NCBI RefSeq assembly: GCF_026339955.1
Contig: NZ_JAPEPW010000003.1
Location: forward strand, 372,001 to 436,000
Reading direction: 5' to 3'
From: Streptomyces sp. NBC_01549
GTDB lineage: Bacteria > Actinomycetota > Actinomycetes > Streptomycetales > Streptomycetaceae
DNA length: 64,000 bases
A model generated the notes under the pieces. The model searched no databases. It saw only the letters and a program-made list of their open reading frames with translations, and was not told where the DNA came from. Made by a program: the position numbers and the translations under genes. Below are positions 1 to 7,711 of the stretch, in pieces (the stretch's first letter is position 1; the number at the start of each line of letters is the position of its first letter).

Positions 1-2
1 GC

Positions 3-179
3 GAGCTCTTCGGCTTGATCGCACGCCGCCTTGGCGCCGATCCGCGGGACTGCCTCTACATCGGCGACGGCGGCGGGAACGAACTCACCGGCGCCTCCGA
101 CTGCGGCATACCGGCGGTCAGGCTTCGAGCCGTCGACAACTGGCCGACAACGATGCCCACGCACGTGAAGACGATTGGG
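3..179 (+). pseudogene. 3' fragment of HAD-family hydrolase, cut by window edge
   Basis: The frame entering from the left edge reads ELFGLIARRLGADPRDCLYI followed by GDGGGNELTGASDCG, the C-terminal Mg-binding motif region of HAD-type phosphatases (G-D-G-G/S-x-x-E-L). Homology-like sequence fades after about residue 45. The same frame stays open to base 962, but that tail is Arg-rich, low in complexity and overlaps a better gene on the other strand, so it is probably not protein. I read this as the 3' end of a hydrolase gene whose tail was replaced by a rearrangement next to the IS21-like repeats. The substrate cannot be inferred. Confidence 0.5.
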
Positions 180-297
180 TCGGACCGTCCCTGTCCTCAC
201 CGACGGACGTACTGTCCCTGCCCGAACCGCCGCGAGCAGTCGCCGATCTGGCCTGACAGCCCATCACCGCGAGGCCGCCCACGGCTCGCACCCAGGT

Positions 298-385
298 GGG
301 GCCAATCGACTCGTTCGCAACCGGGCCCAGAGATCGCCACCCGGGGCCAAAGGACTCGTTCCGCCGGGGCCAGAAGACTCGTTCG
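298..385. repeat. Four tandem ~22-bp repeats resembling an IS21-family end
   Basis: Near-identical units with core GGGGCCAnnnGACTCGTTC start at 298, 343 and 366, with a degenerate unit at about 321-323, giving a period of 22-23 bp. Several short repeats clustered at each end are characteristic of IS21-family elements, and istB fragments lie elsewhere in the window (22.5-23 kb). No istA or istB gene adjoins these repeats, so this would be an orphan end. Family assignment is inference. Confidence 0.4.
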
Positions 386-816
386 AAGCCACATGGATCT
401 CGTACGAGTTGCCATCGTCGTCGAACGCCTTGAGGTCGACGGAGCCGACCGGCGCCCGGTAGGTGACGTCCTGCTGCGAATCGGAGCCTTCTGCCATGTC
501 GGTCAGTATCTACGCGCTCTAGCGTTCGGACGGCCCTTCGGGGCCGGGATCACGCGCCGGGATTTCGCTGCGGCGCCGCCCACGGCTGGTTCTGGGAAGA
601 GAAGCCGTCCTATACGCGAGCGAGCCCGGACCAACTGGTCGAGCCGAAGCAGTGTAGTTGACACAAAAGCGATCTTGTTGTCACCAAGATCACCATGTCC
701 GATGCTCAGGCGCGAGGATGGAGGGAGCGACCTCGATCGGACCAGTTTCCGGCCGCCACCATACAAAGTGACGGCCAGTCACCACACACCGTCCCGGAGC
801 GTCGGGAGCGGGGTGC
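386..816. other. Gene-poor stretch between IS-like repeats and the motif-pair genes
   Basis: No reading frame here has convincing codon bias or recognisable motifs. The peptide on the minus strand upstream of the repeats (residues such as YRAPVGSVDLKAFDDDGNSY, bases about 400-490) has gene-like composition and could be the stub of a disrupted small gene, but no start or domain supports it. Confidence 0.3.
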
Positions 817-1560
817 TTACGAGTAGGCCGCGTACACGATCGATATCAAGATGCCGAGCAGAACGCCGACGCCGAACCACCGTAATCGTCCCTCCCAGTC
901 GGGGAGGATCACTGGGGGAGGTGGGGTCACCCTTGCCTCGACTCGTTTCGCGATGTCGGTGAGCGACCTGGTCACCTGCTCAAGTCTCGCCGTCTGGGTG
1001 CTGTCACCCTTCAGGCTTCCGACCTGGTGTGTCGCCGTGCTGAGATCGTTGAGGCCGTTCTCCAGCCGAGTGGCGAGCCCGTTGAGGTCGCTGCCGTCGT
1101 CGTGGCCGAGAACCCCCTCCAGGCGCCTGACGAGCAGGTCGAGCGAGCCGAAGTCGAGCTTTGCGGAGGCATTGGACAGTCGGTCTGCGGCGTGGGTCAG
1201 CTGGCTGGCGACATCCTCGTTGATGCTCTGGCTTGCATGGGTGAGAAGGCCGGCGACGTCCTCGTTGATTCGGTGGGAGGCGCGCGAGATCTGGTCGGCG
1301 ACGTCTTCGTTGATGCTCCGTGCGGCCAAGGAGAGCTGGCTGACCGTGTCAGGTGAGATAACACCGTCTCGCAGAGCCTTTTCGAGCATCTGGGAAAGCG
1401 CGGGCGCGGACTTCCCCAGCTTCGTGAGTGTGGCCTTGGTCTGCGGGTCGATCTCGTTATGGATGTTGATGTTGCCGTGGTGGTCACGGCCGACAAAGGC
1501 GCCGCCGAAGTTGTTCTGGACGGTGCGCGGTTCCTGAGGTGTTGGGGCGTCGGTGGTCAC
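817..1560 (-). CDS. Membrane-anchored helical protein with N-terminal amyloid-like motif
   Basis: A 247-residue protein starting at a GTG that overlaps the stop of the upstream gene (GTGA), so the two are translationally coupled. Residues about 15-35 carry a Gly/Asn-rich motif (NNFGGAFVGRDHHGNINI) very similar to the C-terminus of the upstream protein. Next comes a long helical region with at least three near-identical units built around INEDVA (residues about 80-135), likely a coiled coil. A Pro-rich linker follows, and the C-terminus is a transmembrane segment (about 228-245) after WEGRLRWF. No enzyme domain is visible. The layout of short motif, coiled coil and membrane anchor suggests a receptor or membrane partner recruited through the motif. 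That is inference; the pair could simply be structural membrane proteins. Confidence 0.7.
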   Translation of the reverse strand: MTTDAPTPQEPRTVQNNFGGAFVGRDHHGNINIHNEIDPQTKATLTKLGKSAPALSQMLEKALRDGVISPDTVSQLSLAARSINEDVADQISRASHRINEDVAGLLTHASQSINEDVASQLTHAADRLSNASAKLDFGSLDLLVRRLEGVLGHDDGSDLNGLATRLENGLNDLSTATHQVGSLKGDSTQTARLEQVTRSLTDIAKRVEARVTPPPPVILPDWEGRLRWFGVGVLLGILISIVYAAYS

Positions 1561-1961
1561 CGGTCGTCCCGGGTGTTGATGTTGATGTTGCCGTAGTGGT
1601 CATTGCCGATGAAGGCTCCGGAACCGTGGTTGTGCTGGGAGCCGATGATGACCGTCTTCGTCGGCGCCGGCGTCTTGAGTTCCTCGATATCGGCTTGGGC
1701 GTCGGAGTGAGCGTCGAGAAAGGCGGCAAAGAGGTCGGTCCAGGTGTCGGTGACGGTGCGCTCAGTGATCTCACGCCGGGCCAGCGCTGCCGCGTGCTCA
1801 TTCAGTATGTGCAGGGCAGCGGCCTCCTCCTCCGGGTTGCCGCCGCGACGGAAGATGGCCGAGATCCGGGTGCGCAAGGCGTCGACCTGGCCCTGGAGCA
1901 GGTAGGAGAGGACACCGCTGGCGGCTCCTGTGCTTACGGCCATGACTGTTTCTTCGTACAT
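1557..1961 (-). CDS. Small helical protein with matching C-terminal motif
   Basis: A 134-residue protein whose ATG follows GGGGAG at 8-bp spacing. Residues 1-95 are predicted mostly helical (STGAASGVLSYLLQGQVDAL, then an acidic and an Ala-rich helix) with no catalytic motif. The last 25 residues are HNHGSGAFIGNDHYGNININ plus a short charged tail, matching the motif at the start of the downstream protein. In bacterial amyloid-signalling systems a short all-helical 'Bell'-type effector domain carries such a motif at its C-terminus and a receptor carries the matching copy at its N-terminus; the arrangement here fits that logic. I did not recognise the helical domain itself, so effector function is a hypothesis. 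Confidence 0.7.
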   Translation of the reverse strand: MYEETVMAVSTGAASGVLSYLLQGQVDALRTRISAIFRRGGNPEEEAAALHILNEHAAALARREITERTVTDTWTDLFAAFLDAHSDAQADIEELKTPAPTKTVIIGSQHNHGSGAFIGNDHYGNININTRDDR

Positions 1962-2383
1962 GGGACGGCTCCCCGGTCAGCTGGTGGTGGCGCTCGTGTG
2001 GGTCCGTGCGATCCGGCCCGGAGCGTCTCGCGGGCCAGGACTGATTGACCGTACCGGCCGTGGCACGGCCCTGGCCGGGCAAAGCGGGGTGCTGACCAAA
2101 AGGCGTTGTTCGAGGCGTGTTCACTTCGCCTCAGCCGCTGAGCCCACCGTCGTCCCATCGCCGGTGTGACTGAGCATCTGATGTGGCGAGTTGAGCACGG
2201 GACGGGCAGGGTGATGTTGGTTTCGGCATTTCCCCGGTGCCCGAGGCGCCCCCGCGGTGTGCTGTCGCTATGGGTGACGTGCAGGTCGTCGATGTACCGG
2301 CAGGGCTGGTGTGGTCCCACACCAGCCAGCTGGACAATTCTTGTGCCGCCGTACGCGCTGCCCGGACGGGCCACCACCGGCTC
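1962..2383. other. Intergenic region upstream of the motif pair
   Basis: About 420 bp with no convincing gene on either strand. It lies between the 3' end of the serine hydrolase gene and the start of the motif-pair operon, so it probably holds that operon's promoter, but I cannot identify clear -35/-10 elements. Confidence 0.4.
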
Positions 2384-3580
2384 TCACGGGGTTCCGCCGC
2401 CGCGAGAAGAGCACAGCGCATGGTCCACGAGAGCTGTGACGTCCCCGATCTGCCGCCCGGCAGTTCCCTCATCGCCAGGTCGGCTATGCAACGAGACAGT
2501 GACGGCGCTCCGCCCGTCCGAAGTCGTGGCAGGCCATACCAAGTAGCCGAATCCATCGCCACTGTGCCCCCAGTACCCGCCGCCACAGGACAATGGCGTC
2601 CAGTCCAGTCCGAGCCCGTCGCGCGTGCCCGGCAAAGCACCGTGGTCGGCAGGCACCTCGACCGTGCGCTGCATCTCAGCCAGCTGGGCAGAGGCCAGAA
2701 TCTCACCTCGCACCAGCGCCCTGAAGAACTTGTTGGTGTCCGCTGTCGTACTGATCATGGCTCCGTCGGCGTCGCCGTCGAAGGGCAGATACGCGATCGT
2801 GGTGTCAGCCATGACGCCGCCCGGCTCGAACTGCTGGTAATCACGGGCATGGGGACCCGGTAGGAACGGCCGGTTGCCGGGTACGACAGTGTGCGTGAGC
2901 CGTAACGGACGCAGAATCCTGGCTCGAACCTCGTGCTCCCAGGAATGGCCTGTGGCCGCCTTGATCACCATCCCGATGAGGACGTAGTTGGTGTTCGAGT
3001 ACTCCCAGTCGCTGCCAGGCATAAAGGACGGCGGGTGCTGCATCGCGAAGGCAACGCGCTGCTCGGAGGTGTAGGTGGTCCAGCGATTCTTGCGATACCC
3101 GGCCGCGCTGAGGTCTGGGACCACGTCACCGATGTAGTCGGGCAGCCCGCTGGTGTGCTGAAGCAGTTGGCGCAGGGTGACCCGGCGCCCGTCATTCCCG
3201 TGGCCTCGCACCACGCCCGGCAGCCACTGGTCAACCGTGTCGTCCAGCAACAGTCGGCCTTCACCTACCAACTGCAGCAGAACGGTCGCGACGAACGTCT
3301 TCGTAGTACTGCCGATCCTCACATACCCGTTCTGAGGCACCGGCTCTGTCGTGCTGAGATCGCCGACCCCACTGCGAGCGGTCCGCACTCCCCGAGGCGT
3401 CTCCAGCCTGACCGATACGCCTGTTACTCCGTCGTCACGCAACGCGTCGGCATCCCGCTGCAGGTGGGACAAGGGGGTAGAGGCCGCCGCTCCGGCTTCC
3501 GCTGGGACGAGTACCGCCAGAAGGGCAACAGCGAGGACGGTCGCTGTCCGACGACTGATCCGACTCTGCGTGATCGACAT
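2384..3580 (-). CDS. Secreted serine hydrolase (class C beta-lactamase / DD-peptidase fold)
   Basis: A 398-residue protein with an N-terminal signal peptide (SRISRRTATVLAVALLAVLV then AEAGAAA). The catalytic motifs of the class C beta-lactamase / D-Ala-D-Ala carboxypeptidase family appear in order: S-T-T-K (IGSTTKTF, about residue 92), Y-S-N (EYSNTNY, about 194) and H-S-G in the KTG position (GHSGDGFGY, about 345). Length and motif spacing fit Streptomyces R61-type DD-peptidases. It probably acts outside the cell on peptidoglycan stem peptides or similar amides and esters. The paired arginines of the signal are weakly Tat-like. The gene appears intact and stands alone. Confidence 0.88.
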   Translation of the reverse strand: MSITQSRISRRTATVLAVALLAVLVPAEAGAAASTPLSHLQRDADALRDDGVTGVSVRLETPRGVRTARSGVGDLSTTEPVPQNGYVRIGSTTKTFVATVLLQLVGEGRLLLDDTVDQWLPGVVRGHGNDGRRVTLRQLLQHTSGLPDYIGDVVPDLSAAGYRKNRWTTYTSEQRVAFAMQHPPSFMPGSDWEYSNTNYVLIGMVIKAATGHSWEHEVRARILRPLRLTHTVVPGNRPFLPGPHARDYQQFEPGGVMADTTIAYLPFDGDADGAMISTTADTNKFFRALVRGEILASAQLAEMQRTVEVPADHGALPGTRDGLGLDWTPLSCGGGYWGHSGDGFGYLVWPATTSDGRSAVTVSLHSRPGDEGTAGRQIGDVTALVDHALCSSRGGGTP

Positions 3581-3931
3581 AGCCCAACGCTAGGAACGGC
3601 ACACCCGGCGAACCATCCGGCCAGCCAGAGGTCTCATAGTCGGGTTCTCCCCAGCCCACTTCCTGGTGACGGCCAGACCGACGCCGGTGCGGACTGGTTA
3701 CGGCGAACGTGAAACTCACCAGCCAGACGAAGTTTTCTCACCAGCCGCCAGCAGCCGGGGTGGTCGACCGGCGCGTCCCACATCCGTGCTTCCACAGAAG
3801 CGGCCTGGCAGTACGTCAGCGACTCCGTGTGGGAGCCTCTTGCCCCGACGCCCGCCGCGTCGGACAGCGGGTCTGGGTATACGGCGCCCAGTCCTACCGC
3901 CCCTTCGGCACGGCCGCCCAGTACACCGTCG

Positions 3932-3974
3932 CGGTGAAAAAGGCCCTGGTCGACCAGGGCTTCAAGAAGAAGGT
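3932..3974 (+). pseudogene. 43-bp fragment of IS5-type transposase gene
   Basis: These 43 bases are identical to part of the transposase gene at 20651-21481 (encoding VKKALVDQGFKKKV). The surroundings are not homologous, so this is a scar of an IS or of recombination with one. The flanking frames on both strands are chimeric. Confidence 0.7.
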
Positions 3975-4022
3975 TTCCCGGCGAACTACGGCGTCCACGT
4001 CGAAGCACGCCGCAGCGACGGC

Positions 4023-4296
4023 ACGCCTTCAGCGTCCGGTCGGTGACCGTCAGACCCGCCTCCCGGGCCGCCGCGCGGGCACGCTCCGAGCGAGTGAGGT
4101 AGCGGAGCCGGGCGAGGAGGCCGCGCCGGGCGGTGACCGGGGTGGCGACGAACCCCGCGAGCGCGTCGAGTTGCCGGGCCACGGCCTCGTGGCCCTTGAT
4201 GCCTCGAGCCCCGAATTTGCCGAAATCGTTGTTCCTTTCCGGTATTTCGTCTCCTCGCTTTCCAGCCCGACTTGACGGGGCCTCATCTACCCGCAT
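4023..4296 (-). pseudogene. 5' fragment of an unrecognised HTH-like Streptomyces gene
   Basis: The first ~90 codons of a minus-strand frame look gene-like (FGKFGARGIKGHEAVARQLD, then LRYLTRSERARAAAREAGLT). The pattern of a basic helix followed by a helix-turn-helix-like segment resembles DNA-binding proteins found on Streptomyces plasmids and telomere-proximal regions, but I cannot name it. Downstream the frame runs through the IS scar at 3932-3974 into unrelated sequence, so the original C-terminus is lost. The start is uncertain: the formal ATG lacks a good ribosome site, while GGAAAGGAAC lies further inside. Confidence 0.4.
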
Positions 4297-4803
4297 TTCA
4301 GGGTGAGTCAGGAATACAGGATCCGGGGGCGGCAGTGGGCTTTGGTGAATTCCGGCATCAGTGGTCCGGAATGGTTCTTCTAGTACTCCAGCAGCGTTTC
4401 TCCATTTGTGCTGTTCAGAGTGCCTGTTTGGAGTCTAGCGGGCTGATGTCTCGTCAGGTTGGCGGTCGTTCGTTACTCACCTGATCGGGATGCGTGCGGC
4501 GTTGGTAGTGGCGGTGGCGGGCAATGGCTGGTGACGTCGGCGCCAGTAGGACCAGTGGAGCCGGTGTGAGGGTGGCTGGAGCCGGGTCGTCGGGGAACGG
4601 GCAAGATCCAGGAGCCAATGTGCTGCACCAGCGTCAACCCGCCCGCGCGACTCGTCCGGTCGGGCGGGCCGTCTCTCGTTCCAGGTTGGTCCGATTGGTC
4701 GGATCTGCCGGTGGGTCGCGCCGGGATGTTCCGGGCGGCGGCAGAGCCGAGGTTATGAATGCGTCACCTGACCATTCATGAGCATCAACTCAGGAGCCAC
4801 ACG
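4297..4803. other. Intergenic, no gene seen
   Basis: About 500 bp without convincing coding sequence on either strand. The last 60 bases form the 5' region of the barrel-protein gene, with AGGAG 8 bases before its ATG. Confidence 0.4.
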
Positions 4804-5313
4804 ATGCGCCCCATGAGAGCAGCCTGTCTCGGCACGGCCACTGCGCTGGTTACCCTTCTCGCCTGCGCCCCTGTCGCGGCCGCCGCTACGACGGACACCG
4901 ATTCCGCCCACGCCAAGGGCGGAGACCGGGTCATCACACTCATCGGCCGGCTCGTGCAGCAGACGCGCTTCCCCGTGAACCCCGGCGGCGCCCCCGCCCA
5001 GGGCGATCGGACCGTCTTCCGCTCGATCCTCTTCGACCAGTACGGCAACCAGGTCGGCGACACCGACGGTACCTGCACCACCACCCGGGTCGACAACAGC
5101 GGAGCGGAGGAGTGCGTCGTGACCTACAACCTCCCGGGCGGCCAGCTCTCCGTGCAGGGAATGGTCTTCGGCATTCTCAACCCGGGCCCTCCCCCTTCGT
5201 TCGACAACGGGATCACCGGCGGCACCGGAGAATTCGACCGGGCTCGTGGCTCGCTCCACGCCGACACGATCGCTCCGGGCACGAGGCGCTTCACGATCGA
5301 CCTCGACCGCTGA
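4804..5313 (+). CDS. Secreted allene-oxide-cyclase-barrel (dirigent-like) protein
   Basis: A 169-residue protein. I chose the ATG at 4804 because AGGAG lies 8 bases upstream; a farther ATG has no ribosome site. A signal peptide (MRPMRAACLGTATALVTLLA with A-A-A cleavage region) precedes a beta-rich domain. ILFDQYGNQVGDTDGTCTTT, ECVVTYNLPGGQLSVQG and ITGGTGEFDRARGS are the strand and turn motifs of the allene oxide cyclase barrel / dirigent superfamily. Such secreted Streptomyces proteins have no established substrate; a small eight-stranded barrel binding a hydrophobic ligand is the family expectation. A minus-strand frame overlaps the 3' half. Confidence 0.75.
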   Translation: MRPMRAACLGTATALVTLLACAPVAAAATTDTDSAHAKGGDRVITLIGRLVQQTRFPVNPGGAPAQGDRTVFRSILFDQYGNQVGDTDGTCTTTRVDNSGAEECVVTYNLPGGQLSVQGMVFGILNPGPPPSFDNGITGGTGEFDRARGSLHADTIAPGTRRFTIDLDR

Positions 5314-5666
5314 CTGGCCCTGCCCCCGCCCGGTGAGAAGGCTGACCCGTCCACCTGCTCTTCGTGGTGCGGGTCGGCGGGTGCCGGCTCGGAGGCAGTG
5401 GTATCGGGGGCGGTGATGTCGCGGGTACTGATCTTCGCGTCGGCGCCCTTGAGGAAGTAGACGTACTTCTCGCGGGTCTCACCACTGGGGTCGCGGCCGG
5501 ATTCCCAGCCGGCGACCGTGGACGGACTCACGCCGAGGGCGCGGGCGACTTCGGCGCGCGAGAGACCAAGGGCCACGCGCAGGGCCCGTCGCTGCTCGGC
5601 CGGCGGAAGGGGGACGGGTTCGGCGGCGGCCGCGAGCAGTTGGTCGATCGCCTCGAAGTCGTTCAT
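5124..5666 (-). CDS. XRE-type helix-turn-helix protein, probably 3'-truncated
   Basis: An ATG at 5666 overlaps the stop of the upstream small gene (ATGA). Residues 1-65 contain a clear helix-turn-helix: RRALRVALGLSRAEVARALG then VSPSTVAGWESGRDPSG, followed by TREKYVYFLKGADAKI. This N-terminal half matches a family common on Streptomyces mobile regions. From about base 5330 the frame runs antisense into the barrel-protein gene and loses gene-like composition, so the natural C-terminus is probably missing. It would act as a DNA-binding regulator, perhaps of a mobile element. Confidence 0.6.
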   Translation of the reverse strand: MNDFEAIDQLLAAAAEPVPLPPAEQRRALRVALGLSRAEVARALGVSPSTVAGWESGRDPSGETREKYVYFLKGADAKISTRDITAPDTTASEPAPADPHHEEQVDGSAFSPGGGRASQRSRSIVKRLVPGAIVSAWSEPRARSNSPVPPVIPLSNEGGGPGLRMPKTIPCTESWPPGRL

Positions 5667-5854
5667 GCCGCTCCCGGGCCCCGGTGCGCGATGCCGCTCC
5701 GGGACACCGTCTCCAGTTCTTCGCGGTACCCGGTGCCGGCGGCGGGCCGCCGGGCTTGGGTGGTGGCGGTGCCGTCGGCCCCGGTGGCGGTGACCGTCCA
5801 GGAGCAGCCGCGGTCGGTGCTGGTCCGGAGGGGGCGCGTCAGAGGCGGCAACAT
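5663..5854 (-). CDS. Small protein coupled to the HTH gene
   Basis: A 63-residue frame (MLPPLTRPLRTSTDRGCSWT, then VTATGADGTATTQARRPAAG). It ends within the ATG of the HTH gene, an overlap typical of co-translated pairs. No domain is recognised. The WTVTATGADG stretch recurs in small Streptomyces proteins found upstream of this HTH type. Confidence 0.5.
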   Translation of the reverse strand: MLPPLTRPLRTSTDRGCSWTVTATGADGTATTQARRPAAGTGYREELETVSRSGIAHRGPGAA

Positions 5855-5962
5855 GTGTCCTTGTACTGGTGTCGATGCCTACTGGTGGGGCTGGTCGGCA
5901 TCGGCACCACGTGTATCGGTGCCCGTTCGAAGGGGCGGGCACCGCCGAGGACAATCATCGTC

Positions 5963-6697
5963 ATGAATGACGGTACGGGTGATGCCGAGAGCCGCCTGGC
6001 GCGGATCGAGCGGCTGCTGGAGAGCGGCGAGCGTGAGGTGGCGCCCGCGTGGCGGCGGGCGACGCGGGGTGAGCCGCGCTGGGCGGTGACCGCGGTGATC
6101 CTGGTGGCGGTCGCGCTGCAGTGGATGCTGCCGCACCAGCTCGCCTTCCATCCGTACTGGGCATTGCCGGCCCTGGAGTTGGTGCTGCTGGCCGGTCTGG
6201 TCGCGGCGAATCCCCAGCGGGTCGAACCCCGCACCCAGTGGCTGCGGTGGTGGGGGCTGGCTCTGACCGGTGTAATCAGTCTGGCCAACGGCTGGTCGGC
6301 GGTCCGGCTGGTGGCGGGTCTGGTCAACGGCACCGCGGCAACGGAGGCCGGGCCGCTGCTGCTGACCGGCGGCGGTATCTGGCTGACGAACGTCATCGTG
6401 TTCGCCCTGTGGTACTGGGAGTGGGACCGCGGCGGCCCGATGGCACGGGTCCGCGGCCAGAGCCAGTACGCCGACTTCCTCTTCGTACAGATGCAGAGCC
6501 CGCAGACCGCACCGCCGGACTGGGAGCCGGCGTTCCTGGACTACCTGTATCTGTCGTTCACCAACTCCACCGCCTTCAGCCCGACCGACGTGATGCCGCT
6601 GTCGCGGTGGGCCAAGATGCTGATGATGCTGCAGTCCTCGGTCTCCCTGGTGACGGTGGTGCTGGTGGTCGCCCGGGCCGTCAACATCCTCAAATGA
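5963..6697 (+). CDS. Four-TM membrane protein (DUF1345-like)
   Basis: A 244-residue protein with a charged N-terminal helix (SRLARIERLLESGEREVAPA) and about four to five membrane segments (VTAVILVAVALQWMLP, LELVLLAGLVAA, GLALTGVISLANGW, IWLTNVIVFALWYWEW and the C-terminal LQSSVSLVTVVLVVARAVNI). The stretch YLYLSFTNSTAFSPTDVMPL before the last helix is the signature of DUF1345-type proteins, which resemble the pore region of small ion channels. I chose the ATG at 5963 with GAGGA upstream; the preceding frame has no such site. Function is unknown. Confidence 0.7.
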   Translation: MNDGTGDAESRLARIERLLESGEREVAPAWRRATRGEPRWAVTAVILVAVALQWMLPHQLAFHPYWALPALELVLLAGLVAANPQRVEPRTQWLRWWGLALTGVISLANGWSAVRLVAGLVNGTAATEAGPLLLTGGGIWLTNVIVFALWYWEWDRGGPMARVRGQSQYADFLFVQMQSPQTAPPDWEPAFLDYLYLSFTNSTAFSPTDVMPLSRWAKMLMMLQSSVSLVTVVLVVARAVNILK

Positions 6698-6848
6698 CAA
6701 GGCCGCGTGGCCATGTGCGGGCGGGTGGCGGCCGGTGCGTGTGTGCCGTGCAGGGGCGGCGCGCCATGGTTCGGGCCGATCCGGGCACGCCACGGGGGGC
6801 GATCGGTTCAGGCGGACAGGACGAGCCGGTCTGCGCCGCGCACCGGGG

Positions 6849-7048
6849 TCAGTTCATCCGCCGGCGGGCCTGCTTCACCTCGCGGTCGACGGCCCAGGCA
6901 TCGGCGACCGGCCCGAGGTGGCCGAGCTTGTCGGGATTGATCACCGTGAGGATGGTCTGGATCTGCCCGTCGAGCACGTCCAAGGCCAGGGTGTGGAGCA
7001 CCTTGCCGTCCCGGTCCCGGAAGACCGCGCCCGGCGATCTTCCCCGCG
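6849..7048 (-). pseudogene. 3' remnant of an ECF41 (SigJ-type) sigma factor gene
   Basis: The minus strand encodes AVFRDRDGKVLHTLALDVLD, then GQIQTILTVINPDKLGHLGP and VADAWAVDREVKQARRRMN, ending in TGA. NPDKL and the preceding SnoaL-like strands are hallmarks of the C-terminal domain of ECF41 sigma factors. The DNA-binding regions are absent; upstream the frame joins an IS transposase fragment at about 7048. It is a dead fragment, not a working sigma factor. Confidence 0.75.
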
Positions 7049-7206
7049 GGCAGGGCCCGCCACCGCGATCCGATCTTCTTGCAGTGGCCGCGTATCACGG
7101 TGGCGAGGTAGTTCAGAGTGGCGCTCGACAGCGGCAGGCGGGCGGTGTAGACAAGGCCGTCAGGGCCCTCGACGGGGCTGGTGTTGTTCCTCACAAAACA
7201 CGTCAA
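7049..7206 (-). pseudogene. N-terminal remnant of a DDE transposase (IS5 superfamily)
   Basis: The peptide LVYTARLPLSSATLNYLATV continuing IRGHCKKIGSRWRALPAGKI is the N-terminal signature of a common Streptomyces IS5-superfamily transposase with an HTH before the DDE domain. It breaks off at about 7049, fused to the sigma-factor remnant. It overlaps the 3' end of the coiled-coil gene upstream. A C-terminal fragment of a similar transposase occurs at 17224-17605. Confidence 0.6.
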
Positions 7207-7711
7207 CTGCCGTCGGGGGCCCGCAGGTTACGCCCCGACGTACCGTGCCGGTGTGGCTACCGGCGTGCGGTGAACGTCCGTCGGGCCGTTTGTGCAGCCA
7301 GCCACGATCGGCGAGCTTGGTCATCTTCGCCCGCAGTGGTTCCAGCTTCCCGCGCACTGCCACTTCCAGCCCGAGTTCCTCACCCACCGCCCTGACCTGC
7401 ACCGGGTCGTCAGCGACCCGTACGATCGCCAGGATCTCGCGGTAATCGCCGGGCAGCGCGGCCTCATCGGGCTCCTCGCCGCGGTGCGGGATCAGCAGGA
7501 CCGCTTGCCCCGCCACCCGGGCGGGCGCCGGGGATGCGGCCACGGCGGTTTCCCCCTCGGCCCGGTCCTGCTCGGCCAGCCGGTTCAAGACCCGCTCGGC
7601 GACCAGCAGTTCCTCCCGTTCGGCCTGGACCTCCTGCAACTGCTTGGTCAACTCGTCGGTGAACCCATCCAGTTCGCTCCGGCGAGCGGTGATCCGCTCC
7701 AGGTCTCCCAT
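7160..7711 (-). CDS. Coiled-coil plus winged-helix protein, IS-associated
   Basis: A 183-residue protein. I chose the ATG at 7711 because GAGAGGG lies 8 bases upstream. Residues 1-55 form a coiled coil (RRSELDGFTDELTKQLQEVQ, AEREELLVAERVLNRL). After a Pro/Ala linker comes a small winged-helix-like domain: LPGDYREILAIVRVADDPVQ then LEPLRAKMTKLADRGWLHKR. The same architecture recurs at 19167, 21478 and 62078, each beside a transposase. The C-terminal ~35 residues overlap the transposase remnant and may be abnormal. Likely an accessory or regulatory protein of an IS; function not established. Confidence 0.65.
   Translation of the reverse strand: MGDLERITARRSELDGFTDELTKQLQEVQAEREELLVAERVLNRLAEQDRAEGETAVAASPAPARVAGQAVLLIPHRGEEPDEAALPGDYREILAIVRVADDPVQVRAVGEELGLEVAVRGKLEPLRAKMTKLADRGWLHKRPDGRSPHAGSHTGTVRRGVTCGPPTAVDVFCEEQHQPRRGP

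Noticed and set aside
180..962. Extension of the HAD-phosphatase frame to base 962
   Set aside because: The frame stays open but beyond about base 180 it is Arg/Pro-rich, crosses the tandem repeats and overlaps the better-supported minus-strand gene.
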